A DNA stretch of 64,000 bases from Hymenobacter cyanobacteriorum (GCF_022631375.1 NZ_JALBGC010000001.1:1178001-1242000), one strand, 5' to 3'. Positions 26,688-36,025 are shown, numbered from the stretch's first letter. Numbers and translations: made by a program. Notes: generated from the sequence alone by a model not told the origin.

Positions 26688-27233
26688 TTGAAGCAGCTTT
26701 CCGTTTTTGCGTTGTTGGCCGTGTTCCTCTACAATCTGGTGGGGGTGTACCCGGTTGCGCTGTGGCGGCAGCACGAGTTTCGGCGCGTGGCCGAGGCCCG
26801 GCGACGGGCGGCCCTGCCTGACCGGGCGCTGGTGCGCGTGGCGGTGGCGCAACACGCGGAAGCAACCGATTTGGTGTGGCACGAGGCCGGGGAGTTTTCA
26901 TACCGGGGCCACTTGTTCGACGTGGTGCGGCAGCACGCCCGCCCCGATTCTACCATTTACTTCTGTTGGCCCGACCGCGGCGAAGAGCACCTGCTGGCCA
27001 GCCTGGCCGAGCACGTGCGCGAGTTTGCGCAGCCCGATGCCGGCACCCGCAAGTCGGCTCAGAAAGTGCTGGATTACCTGGCCAAACTATACCTGTTGCC
27101 CGCCGCGGAAACGCCGGCAAGCACTCGTGCGCTCACGAGGGCCCAACGGCTTTACCCTGAGTACACAGCTGTGCCGTGTTCGCGCCCGCTCAGCGCACCC
27201 TTCGCGCCACCACGGCAAGTGACAGTCGCCTAA
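26688..27233 (+). CDS. Hypothetical protein with signal anchor
   Basis: 181 aa. The start is a TTG at 26688; a stop codon 18-21 bp upstream (26667-26669) excludes any longer ATG start, and the hydrophobic N-terminus (LSVFALLAVFLYNLVGVYPVAL) would be lost with a later one. The body has an Arg/Ala-rich helix and DLVWHEAGEFSYRGHLFDVV, a short pattern I do not recognise, then a helical tail. It is probably anchored in the inner membrane and faces the periplasm. It precedes the TonB receptor gene by 212 bp. Confidence 0.6.
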   Translation: MKQLSVFALLAVFLYNLVGVYPVALWRQHEFRRVAEARRRAALPDRALVRVAVAQHAEATDLVWHEAGEFSYRGHLFDVVRQHARPDSTIYFCWPDRGEEHLLASLAEHVREFAQPDAGTRKSAQKVLDYLAKLYLLPAAETPASTRALTRAQRLYPEYTAVPCSRPLSAPFAPPRQVTVA

Positions 27234-27445
27234 CCGACTGACTGATTGACTATTTTCGGGCATTAGCTATGCCGTTATTATTCCGGCATGGGCACCCGTG
27301 GAACAATGCGTCCAGCGGATGCTGCCTTGGGCGAGTGCTTTCCGCACGCGCTTCTCTCCCCTTTTATTAATGCTGATGCCCACCACCAACTGTTTCGATG
27401 CGAAACGGCCGGCGGCCAGGGCGTTCTAACCGTTTTTTTCTGGAT

Positions 27446-29764
27446 ATGAAATTTTTCTATACCCGGTTGCTGCTGCTGGCGGCAATCGTCTTGCTGAGCG
27501 TGCCCGCCTGGGCGCAATTCACCGCCACTGGCACCGTGCTCGACCAGCAGAGCCGCCAGCCCTTGGTGGGGGCCGTGGTTATTGTACCCGGTCAAACCAC
27601 TTCCGTCGCTACCGATGCCGAGGGCCGTTTCTCGCTGAGCGCGCCCACCGAATTCCGCGCCGTGCGCGTGCAGCTGCTGGGCTACCGCCCGCAGGAAGTG
27701 GCCCTGAAAGCCGCCGGCACGCCGCTGAATATTACCCTGGAGCCCTCCAACACCGGCCTGAGCGAAGTGCAGGTGATTGGCTACGGCACGGGCACCGAGC
27801 GTAAGCTGCTCGAAACGCCCGCCGCGCTCAGCATCGTGACGGAGCCGGAATTGCGGCGCAACAACACGATTTTCCTGCAAAACACCTTGAACCAAGTGCC
27901 CGGCGTGCGCATGAACGTGCGCAGCGTGGCCTCACAGTCGAACCTCGTGATTCGGGGCATTGGCGGCACGTATGGGCGTTTTGGCATCCGCGGCATCAAG
28001 CTGTACCAGAATGGGATTCCGCTGTCGGAAGCCGATGGCACGACTTCGCTCGATGATTTGGACTACACCACGCTAGGCCGTATTGAGGTGATTAAAGGGC
28101 CGGCCTCGACGATTTACGGGGCTACGCTGGGCGGCGTGGTGTCGTTCCAGACGCGCAAGGCGGCGCCGGGCACCAGCATTCAGCTGGGCACCACGGTGGG
28201 CGAATACGGCCTGTTCCGGACCAATACCGGCATCGGTGTGGGCACCGACAAGGTGAACCTGCTGGTGAACTACGGCCACCAGGAAAGCCGCGGCTTCCGC
28301 GACGCGCACAGCAACACCCGCAAGGACTACGTGACCGTGGCTGGCGACTTTTACGTGAGCGACAAGCAGACAGTGAGCATCCTGGGCACCTACACCAACG
28401 TGCACGACAACTTCGCGGGCGAGCTGGACAGCACCGATTTCTTCACCAGCTACACCAAAACGGCCCCGGCCTACACAAACCGCGACATCGGCGTGGACGC
28501 CGAAATCACTCGCCTGGGGCTCACGCACACCTACCGCTTCGCCAACAACTTCGCCAATACGACGACGCTGTTTACATCCAACTCCTACTCGCTGAGCCCA
28601 GCGGAGCCCGGTTACACCCACACCCAGCGCGGCAAGCGCGGCGTGCGCAGCTTGTTCACCTACTCGCCTACGCTGGGCAGCATCGCCACCCACTTTGCCG
28701 TGGGCACCGAATACCTGGCCAACCAGGACGTGAATAAGCGCTACACCTTCTCGAAAACCGTGGGCAATGAAACTGGTGCTCCCAACGTGGACCAGGAAGT
28801 GAGGTCGACCCAAACCAACGTGTTTGCGCAGGCCGAAGCTAACGTAACTGCGCACACGACCGTAACGGCCGGCGTGAGCTACAACGTGGTAACCTACGAC
28901 ATTCAGGACCTGCTCGTCAGAAATAATCCAGCGCAGAGCCTGACCGGCTACCGGCAATTTAAACCCACCTACACGCCACGCGTGGCGGTGCTGCACTCAT
29001 TCAGCAACCTGGTTTCAGTGTTCGCGCAGTACAGCACGGGGTTTTCGCCGCCCATCAGCAGCCAGCTTTCGCTCCCAACCGGCCCCGTTAATCCCGACTT
29101 GAAGCCCGAAACCAACGACAATTTCGAACTGGGCTCGCGGGGTCGGGCGCTACGCAACCTCATCGACTACGACCTGACACTGTTCTACATGCGGGTGAAA
29201 AACGGCCTCGTGGCGCAAACCAGCGGCGGGGTTACCTATTACGTAAACTCGGGGGCATCGGAGTATAAAGGGTTGGAATTGGCTTTATCGGGCAACCTCG
29301 TGCGGGCGGAGGCCGCCGGCCAGCTGCGGCAGCTCCGGCCGTTTGTACGCTATTCGTACACCGATGCCGAATTCAAGGATTACAAGGGCATTTTGGGGGA
29401 CTTCGCTGGCAAGCAAGTGACGGGCTCGTTCAAAAACCTGTTCACGGGCGGGCTCGATGTGGATACCCGGTTCGGCGCCTACCTCAACCTGACGGCCCAG
29501 TACACCGACCGCACCCCGATGACCGACAACAACGCCCGCTACGCGGCGGCCTACTGGCTGCTCAACAGCAAAATCGGCGTGCGCAACAAGCTGTTTGGTC
29601 ACCTGGGCTACGACGTGTACGCCGGCCTCGACAACATGGCCGACGTGCGCTACGTGGCCTCCGTGGCCCTGAACCAGGCCACGCCCGCGGGCAAGCCCAC
29701 TTTCTACAACCCCGGCATGCCCCGCAACTGGTACGCCGGCGCGAATCTGAATTACACCTTTTAG
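27446..29764 (+). CDS. TonB-dependent outer-membrane receptor, likely for haem
   Basis: 772 aa from the ATG at 27446 with a signal peptide (LLLLAAIVLLSVPAWAQ). Domain order: CarboxypepD_reg-like domain (FTATGTVLDQQSRQPLVGAV to TPLNITLEP), plug (LETPAALSIVTEPELRRN to GATLGGVVSFQTRKA, with LVIRGIGGTYGRFGIRG), then a 22-strand-type barrel ending in an aromatic C-terminus (LNYTF). It heads a locus with a haem-type binding protein, permease and ATPase, which makes haem the best guess; a siderophore is the alternative. Confidence 0.9.
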   Translation: MKFFYTRLLLLAAIVLLSVPAWAQFTATGTVLDQQSRQPLVGAVVIVPGQTTSVATDAEGRFSLSAPTEFRAVRVQLLGYRPQEVALKAAGTPLNITLEPSNTGLSEVQVIGYGTGTERKLLETPAALSIVTEPELRRNNTIFLQNTLNQVPGVRMNVRSVASQSNLVIRGIGGTYGRFGIRGIKLYQNGIPLSEADGTTSLDDLDYTTLGRIEVIKGPASTIYGATLGGVVSFQTRKAAPGTSIQLGTTVGEYGLFRTNTGIGVGTDKVNLLVNYGHQESRGFRDAHSNTRKDYVTVAGDFYVSDKQTVSILGTYTNVHDNFAGELDSTDFFTSYTKTAPAYTNRDIGVDAEITRLGLTHTYRFANNFANTTTLFTSNSYSLSPAEPGYTHTQRGKRGVRSLFTYSPTLGSIATHFAVGTEYLANQDVNKRYTFSKTVGNETGAPNVDQEVRSTQTNVFAQAEANVTAHTTVTAGVSYNVVTYDIQDLLVRNNPAQSLTGYRQFKPTYTPRVAVLHSFSNLVSVFAQYSTGFSPPISSQLSLPTGPVNPDLKPETNDNFELGSRGRALRNLIDYDLTLFYMRVKNGLVAQTSGGVTYYVNSGASEYKGLELALSGNLVRAEAAGQLRQLRPFVRYSYTDAEFKDYKGILGDFAGKQVTGSFKNLFTGGLDVDTRFGAYLNLTAQYTDRTPMTDNNARYAAAYWLLNSKIGVRNKLFGHLGYDVYAGLDNMADVRYVASVALNQATPAGKPTFYNPGMPRNWYAGANLNYTF

Positions 29765-29794
29765 GTAGGTTTCTGGAACGTCATGCAGCAGTTC

Positions 29795-29891
29795 GTCATG
29801 CAGAGCGCAGCGAAGCATCTTTACCTCAATAGTAATTCAAGCGCCAATATTTAGTTGCGCGGTAAAGATGCTTCGCTACGCTCTGCATGAC
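29795..29891. repeat. Palindromic intergenic element, subtype A (copy 3)
   Basis: Arms about 29795-29825 and 29861-29891, starting GTCATGCAGAGCGCAGCGAA and running through AGCATCTTTACC. The right arm has one change (CGCTACGCTC). A partial extra copy of the outer end (GAACGTCATGCAGCA) precedes it at 29777. It lies between the TonB receptor and the haem-binding gene. Confidence 0.9.
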
Positions 29892-29938
29892 AGCCGTTTT
29901 CCGGTCCTTTTCCCATGCCATGCCTCCCATTCCATCTC

Positions 29939-30808
29939 ATGAAAAAACTCCTTTACGCTACTCTCCTGCTGGCCGCAGTAGCTTGCAACCGCTTCAAAAA
30001 CGAAGAAACCGCCCGCACCCCGCCCGGGGCCGAGCGCATCGTTTCCGTGTCGAAGCAGCTGACGGAAATGATTTTCGCGCTGGGCGCGGGCGATAAGCTC
30101 GTCGGCGTCGATTTGTCGAGCACCTATCCGGCTGCCGCCAAAAACCTGCCCACCGTGGGCTACCACCGCCTGCTGAATGCTGAGGGCATTATTTCGCTGA
30201 AGCCGACTGTGGTGTTCTCCGATGGTAACATAGCCCCGGAAGCGGTAATGACGCAGGTGCGCGGCGTGGGCATCCCGGTTAAGGAATTCGCGCCCAGCAA
30301 AACCATTCCCGAAACCTGCCAGCTGCTGCAGCAGCTCGGCGACCTGTTTGGCAAGCGGCCCCGGGCCGACTCGCTGGCCCGCCAGCTGACGGCCGACATG
30401 CAGCTGGCCGCCGACAAAGCCAAGCAATATCCCGAGCATCCGAAGGTGGTTATCATCCACTACGGCCTGCAGAAGAACATTTACCTGGCGATGGGCCAGA
30501 AAAGCACGGGCACCCAGATGGTGGCCTGGGCCGGCGGCGTGAACTCGCTGAACGCCAGCGAGGGCATGAAGCCCATCAGCCCCGAGCTGATTGCCGAAGC
30601 CCAGCCCGACGTGATTCTGGCCACCGATTTCGGCTACGACCGGCAGGGCGGCCTGGAGAAATTCAAGCAGTTGCCCGGCGTGGCCCTCACGCCCGCCGCC
30701 AAAAACAACCGCATCTACCGCGTCGAGGAGCACGACATGGTGTACCTCGGCCCGCGCACCGGCCAGAACGTGCTGCGGCTGCAGGAGCTGATTCATCAGA
30801 AGAAGTAG
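29939..30808 (+). CDS. hmuT: Haem ABC transporter substrate-binding lipoprotein
   Basis: 289 aa from the ATG at 29939, giving a lipoprotein signal (LYATLLLAAVACNRF). The fold has the family patterns ERIVSVSKQLTEMIFALGAG, LVGVDLSSTYPAAAKNLPTVGY, LLNAEGIISLKPTVVFSDG and HDMVYLGPRTGQNVL, close to HmuT/BhuT proteins. It should bind haem released into the periplasm and deliver it to HmuUV. No binding ligand was confirmed. An upstream in-frame ATG at 29915 would lie within a repeat-flanking sequence and is less likely. Confidence 0.85.
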   Translation: MKKLLYATLLLAAVACNRFKNEETARTPPGAERIVSVSKQLTEMIFALGAGDKLVGVDLSSTYPAAAKNLPTVGYHRLLNAEGIISLKPTVVFSDGNIAPEAVMTQVRGVGIPVKEFAPSKTIPETCQLLQQLGDLFGKRPRADSLARQLTADMQLAADKAKQYPEHPKVVIIHYGLQKNIYLAMGQKSTGTQMVAWAGGVNSLNASEGMKPISPELIAEAQPDVILATDFGYDRQGGLEKFKQLPGVALTPAAKNNRIYRVEEHDMVYLGPRTGQNVLRLQELIHQKK

Positions 30809-30830
30809 TTGAAAGACGATGAATAAGGCG

Positions 30831-30918
30831 CGTCATGCTGAGCTTGCCGAAGCATCTCTACCGCGCAATCAATTATCTACTACTGCGGTAGAGATGCTTC
30901 GGCAAGCTCAGCATGACG
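30831..30918. repeat. Palindromic intergenic element, subtype B, perfect copy (copy 4)
   Basis: Perfect 34-bp inverted repeat, 30831-30864 and 30885-30918, with a 20-nt loop. The arm begins CGTCATGCTGAGCTTGCCGA. It lies between hmuT and hmuU genes of the same operon, so it will be in the transcript. Confidence 0.95.
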
Positions 30919-30946
30919 TTCTAATCTTTTATCCTCACGCATCATA

Positions 30947-32002
30947 GTGAAACCCTCTCCCCGCCGCGTCCGCCTCTATTTCAGCATCCTGGCCGTGGCC
31001 CTGCTTGTGGCGCTGGTGCTCTCGGCGCGGCTGGGCGCGGTGGCCCTCACGTTTGCGGAAATCGGCGGTTTTCTGAGTAGAAGCACCGGCTCCATCGACC
31101 CTACCGCCGAGCTGCACCGGGCCGTATTCTTCCAGATTCGGCTGCCGCGGGTGCTGCTGTGCGCGGCCGTGGGCGCGGCGCTGGCCATGTCGGGCACGCT
31201 GATGCAGGCCCTCTTCCGCAACCCCATTGTGGAGCCGGGCCTCATTGGCACTTCGGCCGGCGCGGCGCTGGGCGCGGCCGTGATATTCGTGCTGGGCAAC
31301 TCGCTGAGCTGGGCCAACGTGCCGATACTCGGGGCGCTGGTGCTGCCGGCGGCGGCGTTTGTGGGCGCGCTGGCGGCCACGGGGCTGGTGTACCGGCTGT
31401 CGGCCACGGCCGGACGGGGGCGCGTGCCGGTAACGTCGATGCTGCTGGCCGGCATTGCCGTGAACGCGCTGGCGGCCGGCGGCACCGGCTTCCTCTCCTA
31501 CATTGCCCGCGACCCGCAGGCCCGCTCCATCACCTTCTGGAGCCTGGGCAGCTTTTCGAGCGCCGACTGGCCCTCGCTGTACCTCGTGGGCACCGTTACC
31601 GCTGTGGGTGGGCTGGTGGCCCTGCGCTACGCCAACGCCCTCAACGCCCTGCAGCTGGGCGAAAATGAGGCTGAATACCTGGGCATCGACGTGCGCCGGC
31701 TGCAAAACCGGGTGCTGCTGCTGAACACGCTGCTGGTGGCGGTGGCAACGGCTACGGTGGGCGTTATCGGGTTTGTGGGGCTGGTGGTGCCGCACCTGCT
31801 ACGCCTGTTGCGCCTGACGGACAACCGCACGCTGCTGCTGGGCTCGGGGCTGCTGGGAGCGGTACTGCTGGTGATATCCGATACCGTAGCGCGCACCATT
31901 ATTGCGCCGGCCGAACTGCCCATTGGCGTGCTCACGGCGGTGGTGGGCGCGCCTGTTTTCCTGTGGCTGCTGTCGAAACACCGCATTGCGGGCCTCGGCT
32001 AG
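30947..32002 (+). CDS. hmuU: FecCD-type permease of the haem ABC transporter
   Basis: 351 aa, starting with GTG at 30947 and about ten membrane segments. FecCD motifs are LPRVLLCAAVGAALAMSGTLMQALFRNPI, PGLIGTSAGAALGAA, IARDPQARSITFWSLGSFSSADW, the ABC-contact loop region GENEAEYLGIDVRRL and GFVGLVVPHLLRLL. It forms the inner-membrane channel used with HmuT and HmuV. The GTG start is the only one that leaves the first membrane helix intact. Confidence 0.92.
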   Translation: MKPSPRRVRLYFSILAVALLVALVLSARLGAVALTFAEIGGFLSRSTGSIDPTAELHRAVFFQIRLPRVLLCAAVGAALAMSGTLMQALFRNPIVEPGLIGTSAGAALGAAVIFVLGNSLSWANVPILGALVLPAAAFVGALAATGLVYRLSATAGRGRVPVTSMLLAGIAVNALAAGGTGFLSYIARDPQARSITFWSLGSFSSADWPSLYLVGTVTAVGGLVALRYANALNALQLGENEAEYLGIDVRRLQNRVLLLNTLLVAVATATVGVIGFVGLVVPHLLRLLRLTDNRTLLLGSGLLGAVLLVISDTVARTIIAPAELPIGVLTAVVGAPVFLWLLSKHRIAGLG

Positions 32003-32017
32003 CGACATTATTGAACG

Positions 32018-32095
32018 GTCATGCTGAGCGCAGTCGAAGCATCTCTACCGCGCAAGTAATCAATTACTGCTGCAGTAGAGATGCTTCGACTGCGC
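32018..32095. repeat. Palindromic intergenic element, subtype B, truncated (copy 5)
   Basis: Left arm 32018-32051 begins GTCATGCTGAGCGCAGTCGA. The right arm from about 32072 keeps CAGTAGAGATGCTTCGACTG but stops at 32095 and does not continue to the expected CAGCATGAC end. It lies in the hmuU-hmuV gap. Confidence 0.85.
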
Positions 32096-32163
32096 GGACG
32101 CTAGATTGGCGTTCGACGTTGGACGTTCTGCTTCTTTATCTCCAATAACTCATTCCCCAAACC

Positions 32164-32967
32164 GTGCTTAGCCTCGACCATGCTTCCTTCGGCGTTCAGG
32201 GCAAAACGCTGCTTCACGAGGCCACGCTGGCTTGCCGGCCGGGCGAGGTAACGGTGCTGCTCGGGCCCAACGGCGCGGGCAAAACCACGCTGCTGCGCCT
32301 GCTGGCCGGCCTATACGCCCCCACCACGGGCCAGGTGCAGCTCGATGGGCACGACCTGCACCGCCTCGACCGCGGCACGCTGGCGCGGGCGCGGGCCGTG
32401 CTGTCGCAGGAAATCCACCTGGCTTTCCCAATGACGGTGGAGGACGTGGTGCTGATGGGCCGCTACCCGCACCACGGCCGCAGCACCCCGGCCCACGACC
32501 AGCGCATTGCCCAACAGGCGCTGGCCACGCTGGGCCTGACCAGCTTTGCCGGCCGCGACTACGGCACGCTCAGCGGCGGCGAGGCCCAAAAGGTGCAAAT
32601 GGCGCGCGTGCTGGCCCAAATCTGGGAGCCGCCGGCGGCCGGCAGCCGCGTGCTGCTGCTCGATGAGCCCGTGGCCAGCCTCGATATTCAGTACCAGCAC
32701 CAGCTGCTGCAAGTGGCGCGGCAGCTGGCCCGCGAGCAGGCCGTGGTCGTCACCATTCTGCACGATATTAACCTGGCCCTGGCCTACGCCGACCGGCTGG
32801 TGCTGCTGAAAAACGGGCGCATTCACCGCATCCTCGAGCAGCCGGCCGCGCTGACGGATGAGTTGCTGGGCGAGGTGTTCGAAGTTGATTTGCGGGTAAT
32901 TCTTAATCCGCTCACCGGACAGCCGCTGGTGGTCTACGCTGGGCCGGCTGGGGGTAGAAACGTATAA
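32164..32967 (+). CDS. hmuV: Haem ABC transporter ATP-binding protein
   Basis: 267 aa, GTG start at 32164. Walker A is GPNGAGKTT (residues 34-42), the signature is LSGGEAQKVQMARVLAQ, Walker B is RVLLLDEPVASLD, and the switch His is ILHDINLALAYADR. The PMTVEDVVLMGRYPHHGR segment is typical of the HmuV family. It energises haem import with HmuU. It ends the plus-strand locus; the next gene is on the other strand. Confidence 0.93.
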   Translation: MLSLDHASFGVQGKTLLHEATLACRPGEVTVLLGPNGAGKTTLLRLLAGLYAPTTGQVQLDGHDLHRLDRGTLARARAVLSQEIHLAFPMTVEDVVLMGRYPHHGRSTPAHDQRIAQQALATLGLTSFAGRDYGTLSGGEAQKVQMARVLAQIWEPPAAGSRVLLLDEPVASLDIQYQHQLLQVARQLAREQAVVVTILHDINLALAYADRLVLLKNGRIHRILEQPAALTDELLGEVFEVDLRVILNPLTGQPLVVYAGPAGGRNV

Positions 32968-33046
32968 TTGCGTCTTGTCGTCCGCACCGTTTGGCCCCCT
33001 CATTTTCTTTTTGCATCCTCCAACGACGAGACGCAAGTATGCGTCT

Positions 33047-33301
33047 CTACCGCAGCTCCTGGCGGTCGAAAGCGGCCTGCAAATCGTCGCGCATGGTTTG
33101 GAAGCGGGCAATGGCGGCGGCCAGAAACTCCTCATCGAGCAGCTCGCGCACCTCGGCATCGGAGCCGGTGAGCAGGTCGAGCTCGGCTACCTTATAGGTT
33201 TGTTCGAGATTGCCCTGCTCCAGCTTCAGCAGAAACTTGCCGTTCCAGGCCAGGAGCGTGATTTTGACGGCGGGATGAGGAATGTCGGCGACGTGGCGCA
33301 T
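33047..33301 (-). CDS. Small conserved-type hypothetical protein
   Basis: 84 aa from the Met at 33301. It begins MRHVADIPHPAVKITLLAWN, then GKFLLKLEQGNLEQTYKV, and ends in a long helix (DLQAAFDRQELR). The composition is that of a small cytoplasmic alpha/beta protein; no motif was recognised. It lies 79 bp from the hmuV stop, on the opposite strand. A longer frame to 33400 exists but its upstream codons look non-coding. Confidence 0.62.
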   Translation of the reverse strand: MRHVADIPHPAVKITLLAWNGKFLLKLEQGNLEQTYKVAELDLLTGSDAEVRELLDEEFLAAAIARFQTMRDDLQAAFDRQELR

Positions 33302-33432
33302 AGGGAATGGGAAAATGGCCGAAACCGGTCCCGAAGGTACTAAGCTCGACCTAACTCCGGCCCCGCCGCCTGCGTAAAAACCGGCGTGGTCCGCCACCAC
33401 GGGCTGTTTCTTTCCACTTCAATCCTATTGCC

Positions 33433-33621
33433 ATGTCTCAGGGAGATAAGTCGAAATACACCGACAAACAGAAGCGCCAGGCCGAACACATCGAGGAGAG
33501 CTACGAGAAAAAAGGCGTGCCGGAAGAGGAAGCCGAAGCCCGCGCCTGGGCCACGGTGAATAAAAATGACGGCGGCGGAAAACTCCCCGGCGGCTCGGGC
33601 CGTAAGAAGGCCGATAAATAA
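33433..33621 (+). CDS. Small charged protein resembling KfrA/plasmid-stabilisation-type annotation
   Basis: 62 aa, very charged. It has a Lys-rich start (SQGDKSKYTDKQKRQAEHIEESY) and a Glu/Ala-rich helix (EKKGVPEEEAEARAWATVNKNDGGG), with a Gly/Lys tail (GSGRKKADK). Near-identical short proteins are widespread and often annotated as plasmid stabilisation proteins, but no plasmid feature is present here and the function is unknown. A terminator follows at 33672. Confidence 0.72.
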   Translation: MSQGDKSKYTDKQKRQAEHIEESYEKKGVPEEEAEARAWATVNKNDGGGKLPGGSGRKKADK

Positions 33622-33671
33622 TTTCTTGGTTCGTTGCTAACGTCCCGAGTGGCTGTCACCCCGCAAAAAAG

Positions 33672-33705
33672 AGCTTCCCGCAAACGATTGTGGGAGGCTT
33701 TTTTT
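33672..33705 (+). terminator. Terminator after the small charged protein gene
   Basis: Stem AGCTTCCCGCAA (33672-33683) with TTGTGGGAGGCT (33688-33699), loop of 4 nt, T run 33699-33705. Confidence 0.85.
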
Positions 33706-33775
33706 GTATCGCCCCTCAGGTGTGGCCTTGCGAATGACTAGGGAAATGTTGGTGGGTGAAGCGTAATTTTCGCCC

Positions 33776-35842
33776 ATGAACAAGCTCTTTCTTGGCGCGC
33801 TGGCCTTGCTCCCACTCGTGGTGGCCGCCCAAACCCCTTCCCCATCATCGGGCCTTACGCCCGAAAAGCTCTGGCAGCTGGGCCGCCTGGGCGAAATGCA
33901 GGTGTCGCCCGACGGCAAAACTGTGGCCTACACCGTCACCAAATACAGCATTGCCGACAATAAGGGCAACGCCGACATCTGGACCGTGCCCGTGGCCGGC
34001 GGCACACCGAAGAAGCTCACCGACACGCCCGGCTCGGAAAACACCCTGAACTGGCGGCCCGATGGCAAGCTCACGTTTATTTCGGGCGAAAGCGGCACCG
34101 ACCAGCTGTACGTAATGGCTGCCGACGGCAGCGGCAAAGCCAAGCTGAGCGACTTCCCCGACCAAGGCCTGAGCAACCTGAAATACGCACCGAAGGCCAA
34201 TTTCATCCTCTACACGCAGGACGTGAAATCGAGCCCGACCACGCTCGATATGTTTCCGGACCTGCCCAAGGCCGATGCCAAAATCATCGACGACCTGAAC
34301 TACCGCCACTGGAACGTGTGGGACGACCACCTCGCCAGCCACGTGTTTTTCCAGCCGCTGAACGCCGACGGCAAGCCCGAAGGCTACGGCAAGGACCTGA
34401 TGCCCGGCGAGAAATTCGACTCACCGCTGATGCCGGATGGCGGCAGCGAGCAACTGGCCTTCTCGCCCGACGGCTACCGCATCGCCTACACCAGCCGCAA
34501 GCTCACGGGCAAGGCCGAGGCCGAAAGCACCAACTCCGACATCTACCTCTACGACATCCACGACCAGAAAACCGTGAACCTAAGCGAGGGCCTGGGCGGC
34601 TACGACACCGAGCCCGCCTTCTCGCCCGACGGCAAGCAGGTGGCCTGGCTGAGCATGGCCACGCCCGGCTTCGAGTCGGACCGCAACGGCATTGTGGTGT
34701 ACGATTTCGTCAGCAAAAAGCGCGTCGACATCACCAAAGGCTCGGAGCTGAGCGCGGCCAACGTGCGCTGGAGCGCCGATGGCAAAACTATCTATTTTCT
34801 GTCCGTCGTCACGGGTGCCGAGCAGCTGTTTGCGGTTCCCAGCAAGGGCGGTAAAATCCGCCAGATTACCAACGGCGCGCAGAACTACAATGCCTTTGAA
34901 TTAGTCGGGAAAGACCAGGCCGTGGCCAACCGCACCACGCTGTCGGCCTTCGCCGACATTGTGCGGCTCGACCTGAAAACCGGCCGGGAAACCCCGCTCA
35001 CCACCATCAACCAACAGGAGCTGGCCGGCATCAAAATGGGCAAGGTAGAAGACCGCCGCGTGACGACCACCGACGGCAAGCAGATGCAGGTGTACGTGAT
35101 TTACCCACCCGATTTCGACCCCGCCAAGAAGTACCCCACGCTGCTCTACTGCCAGGGCGGGCCGCAGTCGCCCATCACCCAAAGCCAGAGCTACCGCTGG
35201 AATTTTCAGCTGATGGCGGCCAACGGCTACATCGTGGTGGCGCCCAACCGGCGCGGCCTGCCCGGCTTCGGGCGGGAATGGAACGACGCCATTTCGGGCG
35301 ACTGGGGCGGCCAGCCGATTCGGGATTACCTCTCGGCAATTGATGCTGTGAGCCAGGAAGCCTACGTGGACAAGGACCGGCGCGGCTGCGTGGGCGCCAG
35401 CTACGGCGGCTACTCGGTGTACTACCTGGCCGGCCACCACGAAGGCCGTTTCAAGACCTTTATTGCCCATGACGGCCTCTTCAACCTCACCAGTTGGTAC
35501 CCCAGCACCGAGGAAATGTTCTTCGCCAAGCACGACATGGGCGGCGCGCCCTGGGATGCTGCGCCCAACAAATCCTACCAGGAATTCAACCCGCAGCAGT
35601 TCGTTGGCAAATGGGACACGCCCATTCTGGTCATCACCGGCGGCAAAGATTTCCGGGTGCCCGAGGGCCAGGCGATGGAGGCTTTTGGCACAGCCCAATT
35701 GCGCGGCATTCCGAGCCGCTTCCTGTATTTGCCCAACGAGGGCCACTGGGTGTTGAAACCGCAGAACGCCATTCTGTGGCAGCGGGTATTTTTCGACTGG
35801 CTGGGCCGCACGCTGAAGCCGGACGGACAGGCGGCAAAATAA
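33776..35842 (+). CDS. S9-family serine peptidase, secreted (dipeptidyl-peptidase-like)
   Basis: 688 aa, signal peptide LFLGALALLPLVVAAQ. The N-terminal half is a beta-propeller with WD40-like turns (GEMQVSPDGKTVAYT, QLAFSPDGYRIAYTS, EPAFSPDGKQVAWLS). The alpha/beta-hydrolase domain begins near PTLLYCQGGPQSP. The catalytic triad reads Ser542 in GASYGGYS, Asp625 in GGKDFRVP and His657 in NEGHWV. It probably cleaves oligopeptides in the periplasm, alongside the M1 peptidase. It is a single gene with its own terminator. Confidence 0.93.
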   Translation: MNKLFLGALALLPLVVAAQTPSPSSGLTPEKLWQLGRLGEMQVSPDGKTVAYTVTKYSIADNKGNADIWTVPVAGGTPKKLTDTPGSENTLNWRPDGKLTFISGESGTDQLYVMAADGSGKAKLSDFPDQGLSNLKYAPKANFILYTQDVKSSPTTLDMFPDLPKADAKIIDDLNYRHWNVWDDHLASHVFFQPLNADGKPEGYGKDLMPGEKFDSPLMPDGGSEQLAFSPDGYRIAYTSRKLTGKAEAESTNSDIYLYDIHDQKTVNLSEGLGGYDTEPAFSPDGKQVAWLSMATPGFESDRNGIVVYDFVSKKRVDITKGSELSAANVRWSADGKTIYFLSVVTGAEQLFAVPSKGGKIRQITNGAQNYNAFELVGKDQAVANRTTLSAFADIVRLDLKTGRETPLTTINQQELAGIKMGKVEDRRVTTTDGKQMQVYVIYPPDFDPAKKYPTLLYCQGGPQSPITQSQSYRWNFQLMAANGYIVVAPNRRGLPGFGREWNDAISGDWGGQPIRDYLSAIDAVSQEAYVDKDRRGCVGASYGGYSVYYLAGHHEGRFKTFIAHDGLFNLTSWYPSTEEMFFAKHDMGGAPWDAAPNKSYQEFNPQQFVGKWDTPILVITGGKDFRVPEGQAMEAFGTAQLRGIPSRFLYLPNEGHWVLKPQNAILWQRVFFDWLGRTLKPDGQAAK

Positions 35843-35858
35843 GCCGGCCACCAACTGC

Positions 35859-35893
35859 AAAAAGCCCATCTGGACGGTCCGGATGGGCTTTTT
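35859..35893. terminator. Bidirectional terminator after the S9 peptidase gene
   Basis: AAAAAGCCCATC (35859-35870) with GATGGGCTTTTT (35882-35893), inner GAC/GTC pairing, A and T tracts on both sides. Confidence 0.88.
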
Positions 35894-35921
35894 ATATGCG
35901 GCTGTAGTAAAACAATAAGAA

Positions 35922-36025
35922 CGTCATGCAGAGCGCAGCGAAGCATCTCGCGTGCAGCAGTATTCAATCGTAGAAAAACAGTTTACTTAAAGCACGCGAG
36001 ATGCTTCGCTGCGCTCTGCATGACG
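35922..36025. repeat. Palindromic intergenic element, subtype A, perfect copy (copy 6)
   Basis: Perfect 34-bp inverted repeat, 35922-35955 and 35992-36025, with a 36-nt loop. The arm starts CGTCATGCAGAGCGCAGCGA and runs to GCGTGC. It follows the S9 peptidase terminator. Confidence 0.95.

Noticed and set aside
27234..27445. Cobalamin or other riboswitch upstream of the TonB receptor gene
   Set aside because: No conserved B12-box or other aptamer core was recognised; only a short GCCG/CGGC hairpin is present near 27269.
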